In this document: piece by piece, positions 28,601 to 36,248 of the stretch
How positions within the stretch are numbered: position 1 is the first letter of the stretch
Layout of the letters: every line of letters begins with the position of its first letter
Assembly: GCF_004359215.1 (NCBI RefSeq)
Contig: NC_090628.1
Location: 1,187,634 to 1,223,881 of the forward strand
Direction: 5' to 3'
Length of the DNA: 36,248 bases
Origin: Bremia lactucae
Taxonomy: Eukaryota > Oomycota > Peronosporomycetes > Peronosporales > Peronosporaceae
Position numbers and translations under genes: made by a program
Notes under the pieces: model-generated
Told to the model about the DNA's origin: nothing
The model's database searches: none
Seen by the model: the letters and a program-made list of their open reading frames with translations, nothing else

Positions 28601-30908
28601 TTGAAATAAACAAGGACGACTTGACGTCGTCGCTGATGCCCTTTCGCGCCGGCACGATGTTAAGCCGGCTGCGCAAATAAACAGTGAGGATAAGGCCACT
28701 GTTTCAACAATAAGTGTTCCTTCGTCAACATTACTCGACGATGTCAGAAGAAGCTTATCAAGAAGATAAGGCTCTTAAAGGATTGATAAATTACCATAAG
28801 AAAGCATCCCAACAACCCTTAAAGGGATTGTCGAAATTGTATTGATCTTCAACAGATCGATATACAACACGCAATGGTTTATTGTATTATACAGCCATTT
28901 CTAGCGACACGCCTCGTGTCGTTATCCGTAATCATAATGATTTGCGATTAAGCATCATATATGAGTACCACGATGCACCAATAAGCGGTCGTCGTGGATG
29001 TGAGAAGACTTATCTCACAGTAAGTCACGACTTCTACTAGCCACGCCAGTATGAGTTTGTCTGCAAGTACATACGTGCTTGCGAAGTTTGTCAGCGGGTA
29101 AAATCCAGCGCTTCGTTCCGTGCTCCGTTATAACCTCTGCCTGTTCCGGCAGAGTGTTGGCAGTCCATATCTATGGACTTCGTATTCGGATCCTCCGTAG
29201 ACACCCACAAGAATATTGGTATTCTTGTTTTTGTTGACCATTTAAGCAAGATGGTACATCTTGCTGCCGCTGTGCTCGCGCTTTTATTGACACGATATTT
29301 CGACTCGATGGGTTACCCCGTGAACTGGTCTCAGATCATGACCCTGGATTCACGGCGGAATTTTGGCAAACAGTGTTCAAATCACTTGGAAAACAGTTAA
29401 AAATGTCAACTTATGATCATCCCGAAACAAAAGATCAGACGGAGCGTGCAAACCGTATTAACGAAGAGACACTTCGCGGATACGTCCACTCTTTTAAGAG
29501 TTGAAGCGAGTTCTTGCCGATGGTAGAATTTGCCATCATAAATTCAGTGCATATTTCTACAAAGCATACACCGTTTTGTGAATGGCTTACGCCACCCACA
29601 TAGACTTACCCTATTTGAGAGTAGCTCTTATTTAAGGGTGAGGGACTCGCTCGAGTAAAGAGCCTTTTAACTCTTGCTCACCACGTATCAGCCCAAGGGG
29701 ATACCAATGTAAAGCTAACTAACACTGAAGTAGACAACGATGCTGAAAGACTCAGCATCAAAAACCACAATATGAATGGGAATGATAATGCTCTCAATTA
29801 ACAAGAGATTAATATATCCGCAGTGCGAGCCGATCGCACTGAGAACAAACATAAAACCGAGTCAGCAGGTGATTTCCTGCTGGGTAGAAAGGTTGTGGCC
29901 CGTTTCGTACAGGATTCCATCGCTGATGCGGTGTACCGACAGAAATAGAACTCTGACAAAAATTGAAGAGCAAACATACTTTCATTTAAAATTAATGACC
30001 CAGTCCTACTGGGTGCGGTAAATTTGCCACAACACGTAGTGACGAATGTAGGCAATAATAAATTACTGCCCAGGTATATCGGCCCGTTTCGTGTATTACA
30101 TCGCCAAGGCAATGCATACACGATCAAGCTGCCTCGTAGGATGCGTACGCATCCTATGTTTTGTGTTGGACCTCTCCGGCTGTACCATCATTACGAGGAT
30201 TCTTCCGATTCCAGATCACACCGAAACGGTCAAGGGCATCAGCCAAAGCCTGATGGTTCCGAGCCAAAGACTTATTGTCTCGGGACAGGTTCTGACCCTC
30301 TTAAACTAGACGATCCACTTTCATTCAAGGAAAACGTTTCTGACGAGCTGTCAACAGCTCGTTTTGAAGGGACTGATGTGGCCTTTCGTTCGCCAGTTGA
30401 TTAGTCGCAATCTGCGCGCAGCTTTCAACTGGTTACGAGAAAACACCTCGCTAACTCGCGACGATAGGATAGCTCGTGATCAAGATTCTCCCTTAAATAA
30501 TAAAGGGTGTGATCCAAACCACGATGTTGAATCGGGCTCGTCAACGAGACGAACCCAATCTTTCCTCTTCCTCGACATCCATTGAGGGATTCAGGTGGTG
30601 AGAAGCGCTTTCTTGTTGTAAGTTTCTTGAACTACCGTAAAGCAAAGGGGGTTCGAACGATTAATCTCGATTGTTGGCGAGGGTATTCACCCTCGCATGA
30701 TAGTTGGGAACCTCGTTCCCGACTAATGTTGGATGTTCTGGGTCTCGTCTTGCACTACGACGAGACCCATCCCCCTCGGCAGAAGGTCCATCGGAGAACG
30801 AGCGCTTCCCGCACTCGTAAAAGAATTGGAGGTTCTCGATCCCTTGACGCATCTCGTCAGAGACGGAAGTCCTCCAATGGGGATCTTTCAGAGAATATGC
30901 TTCCTTAG
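28601..30908 (+). pseudogene. Gypsy G3 RNase H tail, integrase and chromodomain (broken)
   Basis: VADALSRRHDV (about 28630) ends RNase H. The integrase zinc-binding domain lies at about 28965-29105 (YHDAPISGRRG, VSHDFY, CEVCQRV). The core starts SMDFVFGS (29170), continues IGILVFVDHLSKMVHLA, and is frameshifted around 29400. The C-terminal module (30024-30200: VGNNKLLPRYIGPFRVLHRQ, GNAYTIKLPRRM) and a chromodomain (about 30610-30770: LDCWRGYSPSHDSWEPRSRL) follow. Between 29400 and 30020 only remnants are readable (FVNGLRHPH near 29580). Confidence 0.8.
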
Positions 30909-31896
30909 GGGCGTGACCTGCACACTTAAAACAGCAGGGGCATGAAAACCACCAGGAGAGGCAAGGAATCCCTGTCTGTCTAGACAAACGGTGCAACTTA
31001 TAGCGTGCACCGACTACGGTCCGTTTCTCAAACGGCTCATGAAAAACGTTCAGCTTGTCTAGCCAGACCTTACGGCTTAAGTTTTGCTAATTCTGTAAAA
31101 AGGCTGTCCAAGCGTGAAACAAAGGTTTGCATCCTTTGCTCATTTGCAAGTGTCGGTAAAATGCATCGATGAAGAAATTCGTTTCGTCCTTAGCAGGCTT
31201 GTGAAGCCCGGATGAGATGAGTCGAATAAAGGAATATGATATTGATCGGTGGTCATACCAGACCAACGAATGAGGTTTCTCTTAGAGGGTAACCAAGGCC
31301 TTTTTAGGAGCAAACCGTAGCGTATTGTGGTCCCTCTCCTGCTGGTTTGTGTTACCGTTAACGTTAGCGTGACCTGGGAGCGATCCCTACAATCACTCTT
31401 TTCCTGGTGATGCAAACTAGCACCACCAGCAGCACTCTTCCCGTCACGATCACTGAGTTCCTGGTGACGCATACTAACGCCACTAGACTGATCATGCTCA
31501 AGGAGTCATCATCAGATGACTTCCCACCAAAGAGGTCCGACGAATTAAACAACCTCGTCATCACCTCTTTGATAGTCACGTTAGAACCCAAAATTATAAC
31601 GGAATCGGCCCCGGATGATCCGGCGGCCTTCTCAGTCGCCACTGAGTCGGGCGATGCAGGTGACTTGGACCAGCCACGTACAATTGGTGTAGCAGGTGAC
31701 TCGTCCCCGTCATCTGCAATGTCATGAGAAGATGACATACCCAGTCACCTCCAATGGGAGTAGGAGGTGGCATATGCCCCGCACTAGACTCATTAGCGTC
31801 TACGGAAACAATTTCCTTACTGACAGCTACACTGATCCGTGCAGCTGCTAGCTTAGCGGCTTCGCGACCGAAGTGCACAGACTTGTTTGTCGCCAC
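30661..31896 (-). pseudogene. Antisense ORF of gypsy G3 (unknown function, frameshifted)
   Basis: The minus strand starts at 31896 (MATNKSVHFGREAAKLAAAR), has an acidic/Ser stretch with NSSDLFGGKSSDDDS, then KRPWLPSKR, and ends with MHRLSRQTGIPCLSWWFSCP then CC and KEAYSLKDPHW (30996-30661). It aligns in order with the G1 and G4 antisense ORFs (SLFGSDDEDD, KKPWLL, HRLSREAGLPCLKW...CPCC). The N-terminus has diverged strongly. It overlaps the chromodomain frame by about 250 bp. Function unknown. Confidence 0.68.
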
Positions 31897-32058
31897 TTGA
31901 TTCTGGTCAAAATCAAGAATGCAAATAAATTGGTGTTTTGATTTAAATCAAAATGCAAGTAAATCGGTATTTTGATAAGAACCAATAAAGCTAATTACAG
32001 GAAAAGACTTATAATCTTTCCTGTCACCCTACATCAATCACTATAGTGACTGTCAGTT

Positions 32059-32068
32059 GGGGGGGGGG
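32059..32068 (+). other. Polypurine tract of gypsy G3
   Basis: Ten consecutive G precede TAC and the LTR start (TGTAACGGGG at 32072), confirming + orientation. Confidence 0.7.
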
Positions 32069-32071
32069 TAC

Positions 32072-32505
32072 TGTAACGGGGTGTCTCGTAACATAAGTAT
32101 TATTTCCTATACGAGGAACGATAAATATTATTTTCTATGAAAGGAAATATATAAAGGAGTGCAAAGTTATTATCTTTATTAATTTTGACCTTAATAGTAC
32201 CAATAATACCAACTTTGTTATTATTGATGCAATAAGATATTAGCTGTGTTGATTGGTTGATTTAAGTCCAAATCAACCCCGCCAATCGTTTCAAGACACG
32301 ATTGCGCGGTGTGCGAGGAGGCGTCATACTTAGTAAGTATGACGCCTCATCGCTCAGGGTCTTTAAATACCAAAAGTTGAATTACCTTTTGGTATTTAAA
32401 GACCCTTAGCACCCAAGAAACTTTCCTATGTACTCTTGTGTACGTGAAGTTTCGAGGCACCCTACCTACTCTGTAATCAGTGTAAGGTTAAATAGTACTG
32501 AACAG
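32072..32505 (+). repeat. 3' LTR of gypsy G3, truncated at its end
   Basis: It starts TGTAACGGGG and runs to about AGTACTGAACAG, where copia G begins. It holds two very strong foldbacks: 32318-32332 with 32334-32348 (15-bp perfect arms, 1-nt centre) and 32356-32376 with 32386-32406 (21-bp perfect arms, 9-nt loop). Confidence 0.82.
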
Positions 32506-32509
32506 AACT

Positions 32510-33310
32510 AGCTGGATGCTTATCAGCTCTACCTCGCTCGCGGCGTCGAATAATATTCCAATGTCTTGCGTAGTCTTCAAATACTTGAGAATCCGCTTAG
32601 CTGCAATCCAGCGCGATTTTTCGAACTTATCGCAAAACTGAGCCACCTCTCCTACGGCGTGTGCAATGTCTGGTCGAGAACAAGTTGCCAACATCAGCGC
32701 TCCTTCAAGCTCTTAATAAGAAAACTTCAATACAAAATCGTCCTCCTATATTGGCTTGAAAGGTTTTGAATCGCTGGCCGCTGGAGTGTGTACATCTTTG
32801 CAGTGTTCCATGCTAATTTTTCTGAAAGTCGCTTGATATATGCACGCTGGTCAATCTTGATTATCTTGCTGCTCCGGCCGCGATGTATCTCAACTCCCAA
32901 GCAGTATTTTAGCTCGCCAAGTTTCTTAATTCTGACATCAATCTTTAATGCGCCCTTGATCATTTCAATGTGCTTCTTCTTCCGTCTGAAAGCATCAAAT
33001 CGTCGACATATTTGGCAACAATACTGTATCCTCTGCTGACTTTGGAACGTGGACGCACGGGTTTGTGGCGGAGCGATCAAAACCTTCGCTTTCCAGGTGT
33101 TGTTTCAATTTGTTGTTCCATTGCCGCGCGACATGCTTAGCTCCATAAAGAGCTTTTCCAAGCAGAGACTTCTTATTTCGACAGCCGAGTCTTTTCAAAC
33201 CGTTCGGCTGATCCATGTATATCGCTTCTTCCACTTCGCCGTATAAGAAAGCTGTGTCAAAATCAATATTCTCCGCTTTAAAGAGATTTTGCTGCCGCTA
33301 TCGCTAGTGC
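32510..33310 (-). pseudogene. Copia G RT core and RNase H start (broken)
   Basis: The minus strand has CRNKKSLLGKALYGAKHVAR, QWNNKLKQHLESEGFDRSAT, a YVDD-coding stretch near 33005-32990 (kept, unlike copia C), IKKLGELKYCLGVEIHRGRS, IKIDQRAYIKRLSEKL and ATCSRPDIAHAVGEVAQFCD. Frameshifts separate them. Confidence 0.78.
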
Positions 33311-33742
33311 TGTTGAAGATTGATGTGTCATCGAAAGTGTTACGCTTGATGCATATGCATGCATAAGGGAAATATAGCACGGGATCGTCTTAAGAATTAT
33401 ACGAAAAAATAATGAGTGTAAAAGTCGTTCTATGTGGCTTAGTCGGGTAAGGCATGGCAGTGCCATCCACAGATCTTCGGTCCGATACCCGGCAACAACA
33501 AAAAGTAAGACCCTCGGGAACTGGTTTGGGGTTCACCAGGGCTGCACTGCCAGACTTTGACGCCCCCCATTTTATGGTCGTCCACATATGTGGGAAAAAT
33601 TGCGCAGCGAACGAAGGGAAAGAGGTCACGTTAGGATAAAGTTAACGGTAGGATCGAGATAAACGCAAAATAAACTTACTTTCCGGTTTGCATTTTCGAC
33701 CGTAAGCCCATCTTCAAGCTCAAAGGATAACGTAATTCAACA
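33311..33742 (+). repeat. Solo LTR, family S1 copy 2, with tRNA-like module
   Basis: 432 bp, TGTTGAAG...ATTCAACA, flanked by a perfect 5-bp duplication AGTGC (33306-33310 and 33743-33747). It interrupts copia G RT where copia C has continuous sequence. The tRNA-like module at about 33431-33500 has TGGCTTAGTCGGGTAAGGC and GGTCCGATACCC. Confidence 0.88.
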
Positions 33743-33747
33743 AGTGC

Positions 33748-34231
33748 AGCGTTTATCGACTCGTTTTGAGCTACCGGAGCAAACGTGTCTCCATAGTCAA
33801 TGCCAGGTCGCTGGGTAAATCCTACAGCAACGAGTCGCGTTTAAACTTGATACTTTCTCCGCTTGGGTAACGCTTTATAAAAAAAAACTTGCACCAGAAT
33901 ATTCGTAAGCTCCCACGTCTTGATTATGAAGTAACTTGATTTCGCTGTCCATTGCTTCAAGCCACTGGTTCTTGTGCTTGATCGTCATATGACGTTGCTT
34001 TCTCCCTATTGTAATCTTCAGTTTAGCAAAGCGAGTCGAACTTGTCCCCCAAAAATTTTCCAAGCTAAACACTCCTCGAGGATGGTTTAAATATTCCTGT
34101 CCATAGCGAACGACACCTCGTCAAGATGACCCCGGTACCGCTTGTCTTTGTTTGCTTGCTAGGCTCTCGTCAAAAGTCACACTTCTTGATATGACGATTA
34201 ATCCCATCCGTTTGCGTTAATGAGTCTGTAG
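33748..34231 (-). pseudogene. Copia G RT N-terminal fragment
   Basis: The minus strand reads TIGRKQRHMTIKHKNQWLEA and MDSEIKLL, then the region before the RT fingers, matching copia C at about 21090-21960 with deletions. Confidence 0.68.
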
Positions 34232-34685
34232 TGTTAATTTATGTTACGCTATGAGCTTGAAGATGGGCTTACTGTCGAGATTGAAAACCGGAAAGTAAGT
34301 ATATTTTGCGTTTATCTCAATTTTACCGTTAGCTTTATGCTACCGTTAACTTTATCCTACCGTAACTTTATCCTACCGTTTATTCTTTCCTATCGTTCGC
34401 TGCGCCCCCTTTCCCACATATGTGGACCACCATAAAATAAATGACGTCCCTGTCTGGCGGTACCGTGCTGGTGAACCCCAAGTACCAGTATCCGAAGGTT
34501 TAACTTTTTGTCGTTGCCGGGTATCGAACCGGTGACCAGTAGAATACACCGCCACGCCTTACCCAAGTTAGCCACAACACACGATATTTTCCACACTGAA
34601 ATTTTTTGTATAATACTTTTCATACGATCCCCTATACACGCATATGCAAGCGCAACACTTTCGATGAACACATCAATCTTCAACA
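34232..34685 (-). repeat. Solo LTR, family S1 copy 3, with tRNA-like module
   Basis: 454 bp in reverse orientation (on + TGTTAATT...CTTCAACA), flanked by TGTAG (34227-34231) and TGTAT (34686-34690). The tRNA-like module on minus (about 34580-34510) includes GGCTAACTTGGGTAAGGC and CCGGTTCGATACCCGG. Confidence 0.85.
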
Positions 34686-34839
34686 TGTATGCCTTCTGTC
34701 GTTTTGCGTATCCTAGAAGATAGCACTTAGTCCCAAAATCATCCAGCTTCTTTCGCCTTTCTATGGCAAGATATGCATTAGACACGGTGCCAAATACGCG
34801 CATGTCGTTCTCCGCTTGAATACCAGCTGAATAGGACAT
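34686..34839 (-). pseudogene. Copia G integrase C-terminal fragment
   Basis: The minus strand reads DMRVFGTVSNAYLAIERRKK and LDDFGTKCYLLGYAKRQKAY, the conserved post-integrase segment of these copia elements, then runs into the solo LTR. The stretch 34840-34903 shows no gene. Confidence 0.75.
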
Positions 34840-34903
34840 AAATTAATAACAATAATTTCTGTAAAAGTATGAACCTTTTATTGACGAATACAGCGGTCCC
34901 GTT

Positions 34904-35356
34904 TGTAACGGGGCATTATGACTTGTACTGTTTCAGTACAAGTCCACTTCGCACTGCTTCAGTTGCAAGTGGTGCCCTACGTTAATTGACGTACACTGTA
35001 CGTGCAGAGGAAGACTTCTCTTAAGGTAGTTAGCTTAAGAGGGTAAAATGAAAACTGTATTAAATATTATTAAGTGTCTCTTGTTCTATCTTTGTAAATG
35101 CTAACTTAATTATAATCTAATACTAAACATGTAAATGAATTCTCATCTCTATCTTATCTGTAACTCTCTCTTTGATTACTCCTACAGCTGATAGTCTGCG
35201 GAATAAATAGGTATAATGGTCTATGCTTATTTATGGATAAGAATTCTGAATATTACTATATAAAGTAATATCCTCCAAATATTATCTACCTTTTAGATAA
35301 TATATTAATTGACAACCATTAAGTGTTAATTTCATGTAACGATACATCCCGTTACA
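34904..35356 (-). repeat. 3' LTR of gypsy G4 (intact, 453 bp)
   Basis: On minus it starts TGTAACGGGA and ends CCCGTTACA. It has an 11-bp foldback GACTTGTACTG/CAGTACAAGTC at 34920-34930 and 34934-34944. It is the best reference LTR for the family in this window. Confidence 0.87.
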
Positions 35357-35359
35357 TCG

Positions 35360-35369
35360 CCCCTCCCTT
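35360..35369 (-). other. Polypurine tract of gypsy G4
   Basis: On the minus strand AAGGGAGGGG lies just before the LTR start, as in G1. Confidence 0.72.
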
Positions 35370-35397
35370 AAACGACAATCACTCTGAATGTCATTGG

Positions 35398-36248
35398 ATG
35401 GAGTGGTCGCTATGTGACCACTTAATTCTTAAAACGATGTTGATTGGTCAGATCCATCATTTTAAATTCCATCGCATGAAGGATCAACTCATGCGGGGTG
35501 ACGACAGTGCTGCGCCTTCGGCTGCGGTTCGTGCAGCCGCGGGTGACGCATTGCTATCTCTTGCGGCAGACGGAATGTCTGCCGTAGTGTCTTCCACTCG
35601 CACAACACTAGATGTTGCCAGTGCACGTGGTGATTCACCACGTGAATACGACCCCTCTTTGGAGGTCGGCTACGAATGCGAGTCGGATGAAGTGGCCGAC
35701 TCGGGGAGAATGGAACAGTCGCCTGATATACGTCAGGCGGCTGACTATGAGCCTTTGAATGAGAGGGCTCATTCTGATAGACGAGTGAACAGTCTATTTG
35801 GATCCGACGATGAGGATGACCCCTCATCGCCCGTACGATCTCCCATACGGTCACCTGCACGTGTCTCTGTGCAAGGTGACGACGATGGCGTAAGCCATCG
35901 TAAGAAAAGTTTTTGTGGTACCTCTGCTTCAGTGGGTACCACTTAGGGGAGTGAAGACAATAAAATGTCCCATCTTGCCCCTGAAAAGAAGCCGTGGCTT
36001 TTGCCAGAACGACTTATCAATAGCTTGTCTGGAGAAACTACTCCTCACAATAAATATCCCTTATTTATTGCGACAAAGCTACATGAGCTTGATCCCAGCG
36101 CGAAGAACTTTCGCGCTGAGGAAGATTTCTATCTCGATGCTTTTCTTAAGCATCGATGGTTTAGTGGCAACAATAAGCGAGATAAAGTCTCGCTTATGCA
36201 AGCTTGGAGTGCGTTCATTCGCAATGTCAAAGACATTGGACGCGAAGC
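35398..36248 (+). pseudogene. Antisense ORF of gypsy G4 (one nonsense stop, runs off window)
   Basis: The likely start is MEWSL at 35398, matching G1; the open frame itself extends further upstream, to 35323 inside the LTR. It encodes the same Ala-rich, then acidic/Ser/Pro protein as G1. One TAG at 35944-35946 interrupts it where G1 has CAG; after it the same frame continues to the window end through KKPWLLPERLINSLSGETT, FIATKLHELDPSAKNFRAEE and FLKHRWFSGNNKRDKVSLMQ. Apart from that stop the frame is clean for about 280 codons. It may still have been coding until recently. Function unknown. Confidence 0.72.

Larger units (their letters stand above)
26599..32505 (+). mobile_element. Gypsy element G3, rearranged (inverted gag-protease, RT deletion)
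   Basis: It starts with about 66 bp of 5' LTR (TGTAACGGGG with a perfect TGTAACGGG/CCCGTTACA foldback). Then comes a 1356-bp inverted segment with gag and the protease end, then RT, integrase and chromodomain on +, then the antisense ORF, a polypurine tract with ten G (32059-32068) and the 3' LTR from 32072. The RT palm and most of RNase H are deleted at about 28600. The 3' LTR is cut by copia G sequence at about 32505. Confidence 0.83.
32506..34903 (-). mobile_element. Copia G internal fragment with two nested solo LTRs
   Basis: The minus-strand order from the right is the integrase C-terminal part (34839-34686), [solo LTR S1 copy 3], RT N-terminal part (34231-33748), [solo LTR S1 copy 2], RT core (33310-32727) and RNase H scrap (32694-32510). 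It is close to copia C. No LTRs of its own remain in the window. Confidence 0.8.
34904..36248 (-). mobile_element. Gypsy element G4, 3' end (G1 family), truncated by window edge
   Basis: The 3' LTR (34904-35356) is preceded on minus by the polypurine tract (35360-35369), so pol lies beyond 36248. It is an inverted, roughly nine-tenths identical copy of 1072-2837. The antisense ORF reads out of the window on +. Confidence 0.85.

Noticed and set aside
26599..32505. Normal divergent gag/pol architecture of gypsy G3
   Set aside because: The linker and RT join correctly only if the gag segment is reversed, and known gypsy elements have gag and pol in one direction, so an inversion is simpler.
1..36248. 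CRISPR array, bacterial operon or prophage
   Set aside because: There are no regular direct repeats with spacers, no operon-like genes, and the tRNAs and retroelements are eukaryotic in type.

Overview
This looks like an accessory, repeat-dense stretch of a eukaryotic nuclear genome. It holds degenerate LTR retrotransposons of the Ty3/gypsy and Ty1/copia superfamilies, a tRNA-derived SINE-like insertion and eukaryotic-type nuclear tRNA genes (tRNA-Leu-CAG, tRNA-Ala-UGC). The style of the gypsy pol (chromodomain after integrase) and the copia protein motifs remind me of oomycetes (Phytophthora or downy mildew). That is recognition from memory, not a search result. I see no intact host protein-coding gene.

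Layout. (1) 1-2837: 3' part of a + strand gypsy element (G1), with a solo LTR nested in its 3' LTR. (2) 2838-4091: copy 1 of a duplicated unit carrying tRNA-Leu and a solo LTR. (3) 4092-17242: a minus-strand nest of copia remnants (E, A, B, F) interrupted by a complete but decayed gypsy element (G2, 4739-11146, 5-bp target duplication) and a SINE-like insertion (15566-15825). (4) 17243-19060 and 24285-26105: copies 2 and 3 of the tRNA unit in inverted orientation, each with tRNA-Leu and tRNA-Ala, around a spacer that holds a tandem repeat, a small foldback element and copia C (19688-24091). (5) 26329-32505: a copia LTR cut by gypsy G3, whose gag-protease part is inverted relative to its RT-integrase part. 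(6) 32506-34903: copia G with two nested solo LTRs. (7) 34904-36248: the inward-facing 3' end of another G1-type gypsy element (G4). The two window ends are therefore inverted copies of each other.

Three features stand out. First, the G1/G3/G4 gypsy family is packed with short perfect inverted repeats (arms 7-21 bp) through coding and LTR sequence, and some arms differ compensatorily between paralogs; the neighbouring G2 and copia elements do not look like this by eye. Second, the same family carries a long antisense ORF between the chromodomain and the 3' LTR, converging tail-to-tail with pol. Third, several copia-type LTRs carry a tRNA-like module at a fixed offset (about 105-130 bp) from the LTR start, followed by a shared block.

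Nearly all coding sequences here are broken by stops, frameshifts, deletions or later insertions. The tRNA genes are the only features that look functional.
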